A stretch of DNA of 30,378 bases. Source: a virus. Below are positions 5,479 to 14,908 of the stretch, piece after piece (position 1 is the first letter of the stretch; each line of letters starts with the position of its first letter). Location: positions 1 to 30,378 of the IMG/VR virus record IMGVR_UViG_3300027852_000136. One strand, written 5' to 3'. Position numbers and translations under genes: made by a program. The notes beneath the pieces are model-generated. The model was not told the DNA's origin. It saw only the letters and a program-made list of their open reading frames with translations, and did no database searches.

Positions 5479-6249
5479 ATGAGCTACGAAGAAAGCAATC
5501 AAGATCAAGCTGAACAAAGCGTTGATCAATCGGTTCAAACAGAACCAGTACAAAACATGACAGAGGTGCTTGCTGATCAAGTACAATCTGTCACTGTGAC
5601 AGATACAGGCGAGGATGTTTTAACTAATAGACCTGAGGGTTTACCTGAGAAATTTAAGAGTGTTGATGATCTTATTAAGTCTTATGCTAATCTAGAGAAG
5701 ATGGTTGGATCTAAAACAACAGCTCCTAATGAATATACTGTTGAGCTTAGTGAAGATCTAAAGGGAAAGTGGGAGATTAATGCTGATGATCCACTTCTTG
5801 GAAGCTTTAAAGAATATGCTAAGGCTAATAGCCTAAGTAATGAAGTATTTAATAGCATGTTAAATTTCCATGCGAAGACATCACTTGATCAAAGTACAAA
5901 TCTTGATGATACCTTAGCAAATGAACGAGCACAGGTATTAAGAGATGTTGGTTTTAATACTACACCTGAAATCGCAGAGAAAGAAATCAAGACGTGGCTT
6001 GTTAATAATACATCAGTAGCTGAAGAAGGTAATATTGATGTGTTCTTACAAGACCCTATGGCATTAAAGTTTGTTGCGATGCTTAGGACAAATGCTGGAA
6101 TGACCGTCAAAAACGGTGGGGAAGTACAGCGTAAGAGTATGCAAGACTTTGTGAATAAGAAATCAGATCCAAGATACTTAAAGGATAAGATGTTTACTCA
6201 AAACATTGATAAAGACTTCGCAGAACACGTCAAGCGCGGATGGATTTAA
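5479..6249 (+). CDS. Capsid assembly scaffolding protein
   Basis: Start placed at ATG 5479 (MSYEESNQDQ) because AGGA at 5467-5470 is correctly spaced for it; the ATG two codons earlier is only two bases from that site. 256 residues, acidic, with a disordered Gln/Glu-rich N-terminus, a central region (LPEKFKSVDDLIKSYANLEK, then NEYTVEL) typical of T7 gp9-like scaffolds, and helical DPLLGSFKEYAKANSLSNE. The C-terminus is basic (KRGWI), as expected for the part of a scaffold that contacts capsid protein. It acts transiently inside procapsids. It lies between portal/Bbp19-like genes and the major capsid gene. Moderately confident from position and composition. Confidence 0.85.
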   Translation: MSYEESNQDQAEQSVDQSVQTEPVQNMTEVLADQVQSVTVTDTGEDVLTNRPEGLPEKFKSVDDLIKSYANLEKMVGSKTTAPNEYTVELSEDLKGKWEINADDPLLGSFKEYAKANSLSNEVFNSMLNFHAKTSLDQSTNLDDTLANERAQVLRDVGFNTTPEIAEKEIKTWLVNNTSVAEEGNIDVFLQDPMALKFVAMLRTNAGMTVKNGGEVQRKSMQDFVNKKSDPRYLKDKMFTQNIDKDFAEHVKRGWI

Positions 6250-6427
6250 ATATTGCAATAGACTTCTATTGTAATATAATAATAAAACGCGAGCTAAATC
6301 TAGCTTGCGTTCGCGATAATCTCTAATGAGACCGCAATTTATTGTAGTTTTATTAGAGCCCTAATTGGATAACTCTAAATAAACAAAAAAAGTATTTAAG
6401 TATTTATTTTTTATTTGGAGAAAACCT
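6250..6427 (+). promoter_or_regulatory. Three-hairpin leader before the major capsid gene
   Basis: 178 noncoding bases. Hairpin 1 (6250-6277) has a 12-bp stem with ATTGCAATAG, loop ACTT and CTATTGTAAT, with one G-U pair. Hairpin 2 (6286-6311) has an 11-bp stem with ACGCGAGCTA, loop AATC and TAGCTTGCGT, with one G-U pair. Hairpin 3 pairs CTCTAAT (6321-6327) with ATTAGAG (6352-6358) and may fold further inside (GCAAT/ATTGT). A direct repeat AGTATTTA (6391, 6399), an AT-rich tract and a GGAG ribosome-binding site follow. None of the stems carries a T-run, so simple terminators are unlikely. RNase III-type processing or mRNA stabilisation for high capsid expression is inferred. Confidence 0.6.
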
Positions 6428-7270
6428 ATGAGTTTCACACCAGGGCTAAATACCTTAGCCATTAAACAATTTTCATCTGAATTTATGTTACAAGTTCAAA
6501 AGATGAAACGTTCTTTCGACGGAAAAACATTAGAGATCTATGACCTCACCGGTTCTAGTTATGAAGTAAAGTTTGCTAAACAATGGGCAATGAAAAAGCG
6601 TGGAGCTTATCATTCCACTGTTGCAACGACTGCAGTTGAATATAGAAAACCTGTCATGAGTCGTAATGAGTATGTACAAAATATCTCTTCTGATATCTTC
6701 GAACAAACTTTAGTAAACGCAAGCGAATTACGCATCCAAGCTGAAAATGCTGTTGCAGCATTAAACAGAATCCAAGATCAAGAAACATTAGACGCTTTTG
6801 AAGCTGATCGTGGAAGCATGGAAACAATTTCAATGGCATCTGGTATGACCGTTGATAAATTGATTGAAGTTGGCCTAGAGTTCAATAACAAAAATATCGA
6901 TCAAGAAGATAGATATATTGTTGCAACACCTTATGAAATGGCTTCTTTGTTAAAAGATGCTAAAGCAACAAGCTCTGACTATGCAAACCAAATGTATGCA
7001 TTGATTAGTGGTAAAATTGATAACTTCATGGGATTCAAATTCAACTGGTTTGGCGAAATGGAAGAAGGCGGTCTTGTATTAGACGGCGCAGTAAGACACT
7101 GTTATGCATATACGAAAAAAGGTATTTTGAACGGCTGGTGGATGAGACCTACTGTTACGACTACTTATAAAGATGAAGCATTCAGTCATTTAGTCTTACC
7201 ACGTGTTATCTGTGGATCAAAAGTTATTGATACTGACCGTGTACTTTCATTAGAAGTCACAGAATCTTAA
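6428..7270 (+). CDS. Major capsid protein
   Basis: 280 residues after a strong GGAG site, placed directly behind the scaffold gene. The opening (LNTLAIKQFSSEFMLQVQK, then a basic/aromatic strand region) and the spaced aromatic segments (ILNGWWMRPTVTTTYKD, GFKFNWFGEM) fit a compact HK97-fold phage capsid protein of roughly 280-320 residues, rather than T7 gp10 proper. The near-end segment PRVICGSKVIDTDRVLSLEV resembles the C-terminal beta part of that group. It forms the icosahedral shell. Assignment rests on position (scaffold upstream, decoration downstream) together with the sequence. Confidence 0.88.
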   Translation: MSFTPGLNTLAIKQFSSEFMLQVQKMKRSFDGKTLEIYDLTGSSYEVKFAKQWAMKKRGAYHSTVATTAVEYRKPVMSRNEYVQNISSDIFEQTLVNASELRIQAENAVAALNRIQDQETLDAFEADRGSMETISMASGMTVDKLIEVGLEFNNKNIDQEDRYIVATPYEMASLLKDAKATSSDYANQMYALISGKIDNFMGFKFNWFGEMEEGGLVLDGAVRHCYAYTKKGILNGWWMRPTVTTTYKDEAFSHLVLPRVICGSKVIDTDRVLSLEVTES

Positions 7271-7298
7271 TATCTATTTTAAAATAAGGAGACTATAA

Positions 7299-7961
7299 AT
7301 GTCTTATACAAAAGAAAACTTAGCTAAAATCAGCTCGGGCGGATCAAGAACTACTGCTACTCTTTTTAGTTACAACACTTCTGACGATAATATGGCTACT
7401 ATCATAGCTTCAGGTTATTTCCTTGAATTAGCTGGAGAAGAAGAAGTTAAAGAAGGAGATTTTTTCTTCATCAAATCAAGTGATGCCAATCATTTATATA
7501 AAGTAACTGTTGTTACATCTACTGACATTACTTTCACATTAGATGAAAACATCTGGAACACAGCTGTTGTTACAGTTTCTAGTGCTGAGATCTTAGCATT
7601 ACGTGCTTCCCCTAAAACTTTAATTGCTGCTCCTGGTGCAGGTAAAGCAATCCGATATTTGGGTGCAACAATCCGTTTAATTTATGGAACAGCTGCATAT
7701 ACCGAATCAACAGATAACATGCGTGTTAAATATACTGATGGTTCTGGTGTTGACGTTTCTGAATTAATCGAAGCAACTGGATTTATTACATTGACCGCCG
7801 ATTCGTTAACTAGCTCAAGACCAGCTAATGACGCTATCGTTGCTCAATCAGGCGCTGAAAACCAACCTCTCGTATTACATAATACAGGTGACGGTGAATA
7901 TGCTGCTGGTGATAGTACTTTTGCTGTTTATATTGATTATCAAGTTATTAATATAGCTTAA
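7299..7961 (+). CDS. Capsid decoration / head-stabilising protein
   Basis: 220 residues with a GGAG site upstream. Two parts are visible. An N-terminal beta domain (about residues 20-85) has LFSYNTSDDNMATIIASGYF and VKEGDFFFIKSSD, a pattern common in phage head-associated proteins. A C-terminal domain (about residues 90-220) opens AEILALRASPKTLIAAPGAGKAIR and continues with strands rich in Thr, Gly and Val. The SPKTLIAAPGAGK-type segment is familiar from phage cement proteins downstream of capsid genes. It is expected to bind the outside of the shell. A strong intrinsic terminator follows immediately, so it is probably the last gene of a capsid transcript. Confidence 0.75.
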   Translation: MSYTKENLAKISSGGSRTTATLFSYNTSDDNMATIIASGYFLELAGEEEVKEGDFFFIKSSDANHLYKVTVVTSTDITFTLDENIWNTAVVTVSSAEILALRASPKTLIAAPGAGKAIRYLGATIRLIYGTAAYTESTDNMRVKYTDGSGVDVSELIEATGFITLTADSLTSSRPANDAIVAQSGAENQPLVLHNTGDGEYAAGDSTFAVYIDYQVINIA

Positions 7962-7972
7962 TAATCTTTACT

Positions 7973-8006
7973 GTAAGTCGGGTTTTGTTCAGCCCGGCTT
8001 ACTTTT
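7973..8006 (+). terminator. Intrinsic terminator after the capsid/decoration genes
   Basis: GTAAGTCGGGT (7973-7983) pairs with GCCCGGCTTAC (7992-8002) in an 11-bp stem containing two G-U pairs, followed by TTTT. GC content of the stem is high for this genome. It lies 11 bases past the decoration gene stop, a position like the T7 late terminator after gene 10. Confidence 0.85.
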
Positions 8007-8020
8007 AATTGGAGATTTTT

Positions 8021-8578
8021 ATGACTTCTAAACTTAATTTAATTTCACAAGCATATTTCCAGCTTGGAAAGAAGAGATTGTTAACTTTAGATGTTAACTC
8101 AGATCTCGATATGGGCGCTTCTGATGTATATGATTTGCTCATTCCATCTGTTATTTCTAATTTTGATTTCTATTTTACACGAAAGTATGCTTCTCTTGCT
8201 AAGAATGCTGTTGCTCCAGATGATCTAGAGTATGCATCATCTTTTGCATTGCCAAATGACTTTATTTCTATGTTACAAGTAAAGGGAACTTTAGATTATA
8301 AGATTATGGGATTAGATATATGGACAAATGAATCCGAGCTTAATATAGACTACGTAACTTCAGCATCCGAATCTCTATTCCCACCAAGCTTCTCGCTATA
8401 TATCGTCTATTTGCTATGTGAACATCTTGCTTATCAAATAACTAATGATATTAACCTTGTCCAATTGTGGACAAAAAAAGCAATGTATCAGTTCGGCGTT
8501 GTTGGAACTGTGATGACAGGGCAAGAAACTAATAAGACAATTGAATATGATTCTCTAATAGTGGCGCATAACTCATGA
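8021..8578 (+). CDS. Tail tubular protein A-like / adaptor
   Basis: Start set at ATG 8021 (MTSKLNLISQAYFQLG); a TTG 12 bases earlier opens the same frame but lies within the GGAG site region. The 185-residue protein opens with the short helix characteristic of T7 gp11-like adaptors (N-x-A/Q-L-x-x-L-G), has LLIPSVISNFDFYFTRKYA as the large helical hairpin, PNDFISMLQVKG, and helical ends (YIVYLLCEHLAYQITND). In the family it forms the dodecameric gatekeeper ring between portal and nozzle. It overlaps the next gene by four bases, and the two are the tail-tube pair. Confidence 0.85.
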   Translation: MTSKLNLISQAYFQLGKKRLLTLDVNSDLDMGASDVYDLLIPSVISNFDFYFTRKYASLAKNAVAPDDLEYASSFALPNDFISMLQVKGTLDYKIMGLDIWTNESELNIDYVTSASESLFPPSFSLYIVYLLCEHLAYQITNDINLVQLWTKKAMYQFGVVGTVMTGQETNKTIEYDSLIVAHNS

Positions 8579-10533
8579 GACGAATAAATTACGTACAACA
8601 TACATTTTCTAAAGGTGTTATTAGCCCCTTATTGTCAGGCAGAGATGATCTTGCGTTCTATAATAAAGCTTTAACAAAAGCAGAAAACGTTATTGTCCTT
8701 CCTCAAGGTGCTATTACTAATCGTTGGGGAACAACTTATGCAAATCAATTCCCTGAAGGTGATTGTATTGCTAAGGAATATCGAACTCAAGATAGAAAGA
8801 ATTATTTAATCATCTTCACGGACATTAAGGTAAGAATTTATTATAACGATGTATTGCAGAAGACATTACCATCAGTATTTACCGTTGATATTATTAATAA
8901 AGGAATGATTAAGACAGCTAAAACATTATCTGGTATGGTTATCCTTGGTGATGGAACTGTGAAACCACAGTTATTAAAGCGTGGTGCAACAGATGCTGAT
9001 TGGACATTAGAGGATCTTTCTCTTAAAACACCACCAAGTTATGACTTTAAAGAAAATTATGCAACCTATACATTCTATCTATCAAGCACTTCAGTTGGAT
9101 TTTCTCAATTAAGATGCTCACATAATATTTTTGATAAGAATTATGTGGGCGGTGTTTTCTTTGCACCAGGTGATAAAGATGAAATCGTTGAAGGGTACTT
9201 AAAGATCATTGGTTATATTGATGCTAGAAATCTTACAGTAAGCATTCAACAAGCATTCTCTGATAAACTCATTAATGGAATCAAAGGAAGCTCTTGTGTA
9301 TTAACTGAAAATGCCTTTAATGATGAATATGGATATCCTACTTCTATTACATTCTTTGACAATAGACTTTATATGGCTGCAACGCCTTCTTTGCCTTCTA
9401 CAATCTTTTGGACAAGAATAAACTCAAGCTTTGATTTCACGTTAGGTACTGGCAATGAAGATGAAGGTGGAATGGCAACGATATCAGAGAATGAAATCAT
9501 TACTAATATTGTGGGAGATTATTCCTTACAGATTTTAACTGAAGAAGCAGAGTACTCAACTATTGATGATTCAGCCTCAACAACGAATAAGAAAATTAGA
9601 AAGATGGGTGGCTTTGGCTCTGAGTTTATACAAGCCGTTAATATGGACGAACAGACGTTCTTTGTTAGATCGAAGGGTTCTGGTATCGGTTCGTTCTCTT
9701 ATCGTGGTGGTGATAGCTCTGATGCGTCTGTGCCTATATCTATATTTGCTGATCATTTAATTAATAATCCTGTATGTCTTGGAACCTATAAGGGAAAAGA
9801 TCTTACTGATTCAAACTACTTATTCATTGTTAATGAAGACGGTACATTAGTTGTATATCAAAGTCTTAAGATAGAAAACATCAGCTCATTCTTTAGTGTG
9901 AATATTAGTAATCAAGCTATTGATGGGCAAGATACACCAAAATTTAAATCAGTAGTTCCTGTAGGTAATGACATTTACTTTATTGTTGAGCGAGAAGTGA
10001 ATAATGTTAAGTATAACTACATTGAGAAAGGGAATTTTGATTCAAACTTCGATTGCGCATCATTACAAACATTCTCAACACCTGTTACTGAGGTATCTAA
10101 TCTAGATTTCTTAGAAGGTCATACAGTTGATATTAAGGTAGATGGCTTATTAGAGAACAATAAGGTTGTTTCTGCTGGAAAGATTACTTTAGATAATGAA
10201 GGGCTAGAGGTTGAAGTTGGTTTATGGTCTCCATCAGAGATAGAACTATTGCCTAATCCAACTGGCACACTATTTATTAAGAAGCGAATCTATGAGATTG
10301 TTGTTGATTATTACGAGACCTGTCCTGCGTCATTAGATATTAATGGAAGTACCTTCCCAGAGTATCAATTTAATGGAACGTTACCTTATCCAAGTCCTGA
10401 TGAGTTAAAGACAACGAGTTTTTTTAAATCAACGAATATCGATGGTTGGGCAGAAAGAAATACAATACAAATTATACAACATAAACCTTTTGATTTTAAT
10501 GTCATTAGTGTTTGTTCAAAAGTGGGGGAATAA
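8575..10533 (+). CDS. Tail tubular protein B-like / nozzle stabilisation protein
   Basis: 652 residues, translationally coupled (ATGA) to the adaptor. The N-terminal segment HTFSKGVISPLLSGRDDLAFY, followed by ALTKAENVIVLPQGAITNRWGT, is the hallmark of this family (F-x-x-G-x-x-S-P-L-L-x-G-R-x-D-L ... N-x-x-x-x-P-x-G-x-x-x-R-x-G-T). The rest is beta-rich, fitting the propeller-like nozzle. The segment GYPTSITFFDNRLYMAATPSLPSTIFWT around residues 257-284 is also typical. It closes the tail and contacts fibres. Shorter than T7 gp12 (about 790 aa), similar to Bcep22/BPP-1-type relatives from memory. Confidence 0.88.
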   Translation: MRRINYVQHTFSKGVISPLLSGRDDLAFYNKALTKAENVIVLPQGAITNRWGTTYANQFPEGDCIAKEYRTQDRKNYLIIFTDIKVRIYYNDVLQKTLPSVFTVDIINKGMIKTAKTLSGMVILGDGTVKPQLLKRGATDADWTLEDLSLKTPPSYDFKENYATYTFYLSSTSVGFSQLRCSHNIFDKNYVGGVFFAPGDKDEIVEGYLKIIGYIDARNLTVSIQQAFSDKLINGIKGSSCVLTENAFNDEYGYPTSITFFDNRLYMAATPSLPSTIFWTRINSSFDFTLGTGNEDEGGMATISENEIITNIVGDYSLQILTEEAEYSTIDDSASTTNKKIRKMGGFGSEFIQAVNMDEQTFFVRSKGSGIGSFSYRGGDSSDASVPISIFADHLINNPVCLGTYKGKDLTDSNYLFIVNEDGTLVVYQSLKIENISSFFSVNISNQAIDGQDTPKFKSVVPVGNDIYFIVEREVNNVKYNYIEKGNFDSNFDCASLQTFSTPVTEVSNLDFLEGHTVDIKVDGLLENNKVVSAGKITLDNEGLEVEVGLWSPSEIELLPNPTGTLFIKKRIYEIVVDYYETCPASLDINGSTFPEYQFNGTLPYPSPDELKTTSFFKSTNIDGWAERNTIQIIQHKPFDFNVISVCSKVGE

Positions 10534-10535
10534 TT

Positions 10536-10952
10536 ATGGGTAAAGAAGTTGGTATTGGTGCATTAGTTGGTGGATTGCCTGGTGCAATTGTCGGAGAAAA
10601 TTATGCTTCTGGTAGAGCACAAAAGCTTGCGATAAAAAGACAAATGATTCAAGAAAAGATGAAGCGTTCATCCGATCAAATAAATGCAGATCAAAAAATG
10701 GAGACTATGGTGGGTAAGCAAATAGCTGAATCATCCGGATCTGGGTTTACCTATGGTGGATCAGTAGCTAATTTAACTGCATCTAACATACAAAAGTTTG
10801 GACAAGATACCTATATCAAGAATTTATCATCACAGGCACGACTTGCAGATATGAATGTTCAGTATCACCAAGTCATGAAGAACACTTGGATTAATACATT
10901 TAAAGAAGGTCTTGGTCTTGCTAGCACTGTTGCTGAAATAGCAGCATTATAA
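10536..10952 (+). CDS. Internal virion protein, gp14-like small ejection protein
   Basis: Start at ATG 10536 follows GGGGGAA by a few bases; the upstream TTG at 10512 is within the preceding gene. 138 residues. The N-terminus (GKEVGIGALVGGLPGAIVGE) is Gly-rich and hydrophobic like a glycine-zipper membrane segment. The remainder is helical and Gln/Lys/Met-rich. This architecture and the place after the tail-tube genes match the smallest core protein of T7-like ejectosomes, thought to form a channel in the outer membrane during ejection. Function by context and composition; sequence identity cannot be tested here. Confidence 0.7.
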   Translation: MGKEVGIGALVGGLPGAIVGENYASGRAQKLAIKRQMIQEKMKRSSDQINADQKMETMVGKQIAESSGSGFTYGGSVANLTASNIQKFGQDTYIKNLSSQARLADMNVQYHQVMKNTWINTFKEGLGLASTVAEIAAL

Positions 10953-10961
10953 GGGTTATAC

Positions 10962-13070
10962 ATGTCAGAAATATATCAACCAAATTCCGTATTTCAGCCT
11001 TCTCAAGTTGTTTCGAGTGCTAATACTAGTAAACAAATAGGTGAAGCGATTGCAGATACTGCAAAAGTTGCTGGTAGCATATACGCAGATCATCAGAAAT
11101 TAAACATACAGAACAATAAGTACAGTTCAATTTCGTCATTAAGTAATTCATATAATGAAGCTTACTTAAAATCATTAAGCATTACTGACGCACATCAAAG
11201 AAGCGACTATCTTAGCAAGTCAATTGATCATATTAATAAAACAGTTATGCCAAATGTTATGCCAGAGAATGAAGACTATATTAAGTATATGTCTAATAAC
11301 ATGGCTATGAGATATAAGGTTGATGTTGGAAAAGATGTTGCTAAACAAAATGCATCTGAATTAAAGACAAATCTTTATTCGAATTATACAACATTTGCTA
11401 ATGAATCCTCTAATGCTTATCGATCTGGTAATGATCAAGATGGAACGATATGGATGGCTCAGGGATTGAATTATATCAATAAGCTTCAGAAAGCAGGTGC
11501 TTCTCCACAACAAATTGCTAATATGCGTGTTAGCTTATATAAGAATGCATATTCGAATGCTGCTATTGGTGGGTATGAGGCTGCATTAAAAAACCATAAA
11601 GGTAAAGAATATAGACAGAATCTTGAAAAGATGTCTACATTTGGCGCTGGATTAGATACACCATTTAAGCATCTTAATGCTAATGACTATGATGAAATCC
11701 GTAGCCAACTCGATCGAGTTGATCTTGAGCGTAAAAATAATCTAGGACTAACGTCTCAAAGGATCAACAAGTTAACAAATCAAACACTTTATTCATTAAA
11801 GAAAACAGGTCAGGCTTCTCAGGAAGATATAAATACCTTGTATGAAGTAACAAAAGACCCAGATCTTCTTGCTAAAAGACTCAATGATAGTAAAGACATC
11901 TATAAAGCTGTTAGAGATTCAACATCTGGAACATTACAGCAGTTAAAAGATGCATCTACAAAATATAATGAGTCTATTATTAATGCAAAAGACTTAGATT
12001 CAGAAACTAAAGATAAGGCAATTGCAGCAGAGTTAGATCAACAAATTAAATTATCCCAAACAGATCCTGTAACCTATATAGAGAATCAGCCTGAATATCA
12101 GGCACTTCTTAAAAAGCATATGAATAATAAGGATTTTGATAAACATACTTTCAGAATCAATTATCAAAGACAAAAAGGGTTGAGAGAAGCTCCTTTATCA
12201 TTGGTTGAAAAGCATGACATGCTTAATATCATTAACTCTTTGCCTACAAACTCAGCTGCTACGATATATAATGCTCATTTAAATAGTTTTAATCCTGATG
12301 TTAGACACTATGTCCAGGCGCAATTAGAATTTAAACAAAAGAAAAATGATGCTGCGTTAAATTCAAGTGTCGCAACAACAGCAGATCATCTTAATACAAG
12401 TCCTGCTAATGCAGCTTTAATCTCTGAAGCAAGTGCTTTGAAGAGCTATAAAGATTCTCCTGCTATAACAAATAGTATTATTACAGCTAATGAACTTAAT
12501 AGTAGTTTCTCAGATAAGATCGCAGACAGTGATGAATTGAAAGTGCTCGCATCAAGTGGTAATGCAGATTCAGCAACTTCTTATGGAGATTTAGTTAAGA
12601 AAATGGCTGCTACAATGGTGTTTAGACAAGGGATCAGTACAGACGATGCTATTGATCAATCTATTAAGGTACTAGATGCAGGTAAGACTTATCATGGATA
12701 TTTTAATAGCGGTCATACTTATTCATTACCATTAGATGTTAATAGCACCTATGCATGGGGCGCAATGTCTAAAAAAGTTAGTGATATAAAAGATGATACT
12801 TCTAATATAGATGTCCCAGGAACCTTTACGAATTCTTTCGGTGGCATTAATAAAAAGCTTGCACAACAGTATATGATGAGTAATTCACATTGGATTAATT
12901 ATAAAGATTCAAGTTCATCACAAAATGACGGTGTGTCATTGATGTACACAGATCAGGCAGGCATTCAAAGACATGTGTTATATAAGAATAAGCCTGTTGT
13001 TATTACCTATGATTATCTAAGAACGGGTGTTCCTAAATCAACAGCTAAAGCCATTTGGAGAATTATCTAA
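10962..13070 (+). CDS. Internal virion protein, gp15-like ejection protein
   Basis: 702 residues, preceded by AAGGG. Predicted almost wholly helical, rich in Asn, Ser, Lys, Gln and Ala, with an N-terminal segment (NTSKQIGEAIADTAKVAGSI) resembling the start of T7 gp15-like core proteins. There is no catalytic motif or clear transmembrane segment. In T7-like virions this protein forms part of the periplasmic tube through which DNA enters the cell. It ends by overlapping the next gene by one base (TAATG). Assigned from order, length (T7 gp15 is about 750 aa) and composition. Confidence 0.72.
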   Translation: MSEIYQPNSVFQPSQVVSSANTSKQIGEAIADTAKVAGSIYADHQKLNIQNNKYSSISSLSNSYNEAYLKSLSITDAHQRSDYLSKSIDHINKTVMPNVMPENEDYIKYMSNNMAMRYKVDVGKDVAKQNASELKTNLYSNYTTFANESSNAYRSGNDQDGTIWMAQGLNYINKLQKAGASPQQIANMRVSLYKNAYSNAAIGGYEAALKNHKGKEYRQNLEKMSTFGAGLDTPFKHLNANDYDEIRSQLDRVDLERKNNLGLTSQRINKLTNQTLYSLKKTGQASQEDINTLYEVTKDPDLLAKRLNDSKDIYKAVRDSTSGTLQQLKDASTKYNESIINAKDLDSETKDKAIAAELDQQIKLSQTDPVTYIENQPEYQALLKKHMNNKDFDKHTFRINYQRQKGLREAPLSLVEKHDMLNIINSLPTNSAATIYNAHLNSFNPDVRHYVQAQLEFKQKKNDAALNSSVATTADHLNTSPANAALISEASALKSYKDSPAITNSIITANELNSSFSDKIADSDELKVLASSGNADSATSYGDLVKKMAATMVFRQGISTDDAIDQSIKVLDAGKTYHGYFNSGHTYSLPLDVNSTYAWGAMSKKVSDIKDDTSNIDVPGTFTNSFGGINKKLAQQYMMSNSHWINYKDSSSSQNDGVSLMYTDQAGIQRHVLYKNKPVVITYDYLRTGVPKSTAKAIWRII

Positions 13071-14908
13071 TGTCATTTGATGATCAATCAAATATCGATA
13101 ATAAAACAATGCCTGATGTTAGTGGTAGTAGTATTGCTCCATCAGCAAATCCTGATGTTTATACAAGCGCATCACAAGGTGTTCCACTTGAAAACATTGG
13201 CAGACTCCATGGTATCGGCGTTGAGATTGAGGACATGGCTGCATCTATGGCTAGCCCCGTAATATCACAATATGATACCTATGCTAATACTATACAAAAG
13301 GTTATGGGCATTGATCTTCCTGGATCTAAATATTTAACCCATGATGAAGCAAAAAAGAAATATCCAAATGTTGATTTCGTCAATGGCGGTTATGAAAGAA
13401 ATATAAAATACTCATCAGACTCTCAATATAATCAGAATTATCGTAATGCATTATTAAATTCGATGCCATCTGGAATATTAAGTGGAATTGTTAAAGCAAC
13501 ACCTCAGATTCTATCTGGGATTGCATTTGTTGGTGCAACGCCTGAGTATGCAGCTGCTGAGGCTGCTGAAGCTGCAGAGGGTATTTCTGAAATAGCTACT
13601 AAGAATATGGGCGATATGCTTACTAAAGGAGCAGTAGGGACTTCAGAATTTACTGCATCAACATTACCTTATACATATCTACAAAAATTCCATCAGGAAA
13701 AAATACAACAACCTATCGATTCCGCTGATCTAGCAGAAGGACTTGCTTCTAATGCTGGATTGGCTGCATTGTTTGAAGTTGGTGGTGCTGCATTTAAGCA
13801 TTACGATCTTTATGAGAAGACTGTTAAACCATCTGTTGCATCAGCGAAAGAAGGAACGATTAATCTTTTTACCAAACTAGGTCTTAAAAGAAGTATTACA
13901 CCAGAGGCTGAGAAGGCAGCTGTTGATACAGCAGAAAAACAAATAGCTAATGGTGAAGATGTTAATGTTGATCCTATTATAAAAGATGGCAGACACGCAG
14001 AACGTGTTCGTGATCCTATTCCTAATGACGAGGAGATTGAAAAACAATCAAAAGATCTCGTTAATTCACTCAAAAAAGATTTAGAGAATCATAATTCAAG
14101 TATTGATGATCTAGAAAAACAACGTGATTCACTTATCGATAAAGTTAAAAACAGTACTAAGAAAGCTGCTGTAACTATGAAGGATTATTGGCGCTATGAT
14201 AATCATGATGCTACTAAAGGATTGTTTGAGAAAAGATATGGTGATGAGCTTCTCAATAAGCTAACGAAGAAGAAAGAAGTAAAGGGAATTGATGAGGATC
14301 GTGTTCGGTCTATATTAGATAATAATATTAAGTCCGATAGAAGCATGTTGAAGAAAGAATTAGGATTAAAGACAAAAAGATTATTAAGTCTTCTTGGTAA
14401 GAAAGTAAAGAATGAAAGTCTTATTAAAACCTATGAAAAATCTGTTGATAGAATTAAAGGCCATTTAGAAGAGATTAAAGGTGCTCGTGTTAGTAATCCT
14501 TTTAAAGATGATCTAGAAAAGGCGATGAAGATTCATGACAAGATGAAAGGATTAATGGCTTCAAGAGATCAGATTAATAAAGTATTAAATAGTGATGCTG
14601 TCCTATCTAGTCTTAAAGGAAATGGCGCTCCTTTAACTAAAGAAGAGTTAGGTCGATTTGTCGATGAGAGAAACTCATATCTTAATGACGATGCGTTAAT
14701 GGAAGAAGATAAGGAGGCATTAAGAAACGCTGAGAAACCTACTACTACTGAACCATCTGAACCTAAAGAAGATATGAAGTTATCTGATATCGAAAACGAT
14801 CTTGATGATAAAGAGAAAGAGTTTTTTGAGAAAAGCCTTTTAGAAATTAAGAAATCAGGTTCTTTAGAGAAAATATTGAAAGCATTTAAGGACTGTATTG
14901 ATGAGTAA
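13070..14908 (+). CDS. Internal virion protein with hydrophobic and coiled-coil regions
   Basis: Start at ATG 13070 after GGAG (13057-13060); 612 residues. The N-terminal 45 residues look disordered. Residues about 130-185 carry a hydrophobic/Ala-rich stretch (IVKATPQILSGIAFVGATPE, then repeated AAEAAE) that could insert into membranes. The C-terminal half is charged coiled coil, ending in a Glu/Lys-rich tail. No lysozyme motif is seen. With the next gene it occupies the place of T7 gp16, suggesting a gp16-like function split over two polypeptides (inference). Overlaps the next gene by eight bases. Confidence 0.65.
   Translation: MSFDDQSNIDNKTMPDVSGSSIAPSANPDVYTSASQGVPLENIGRLHGIGVEIEDMAASMASPVISQYDTYANTIQKVMGIDLPGSKYLTHDEAKKKYPNVDFVNGGYERNIKYSSDSQYNQNYRNALLNSMPSGILSGIVKATPQILSGIAFVGATPEYAAAEAAEAAEGISEIATKNMGDMLTKGAVGTSEFTASTLPYTYLQKFHQEKIQQPIDSADLAEGLASNAGLAALFEVGGAAFKHYDLYEKTVKPSVASAKEGTINLFTKLGLKRSITPEAEKAAVDTAEKQIANGEDVNVDPIIKDGRHAERVRDPIPNDEEIEKQSKDLVNSLKKDLENHNSSIDDLEKQRDSLIDKVKNSTKKAAVTMKDYWRYDNHDATKGLFEKRYGDELLNKLTKKKEVKGIDEDRVRSILDNNIKSDRSMLKKELGLKTKRLLSLLGKKVKNESLIKTYEKSVDRIKGHLEEIKGARVSNPFKDDLEKAMKIHDKMKGLMASRDQINKVLNSDAVLSSLKGNGAPLTKEELGRFVDERNSYLNDDALMEEDKEALRNAEKPTTTEPSEPKEDMKLSDIENDLDDKEKEFFEKSLLEIKKSGSLEKILKAFKDCIDE

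Noticed and set aside
6286-6360. tRNA-like appearance of the hairpin cluster before the capsid gene
   Set aside because: The arms do not fit a cloverleaf: no matching acceptor stem, no seven-base anticodon loop, and no standard T-loop in the right place.
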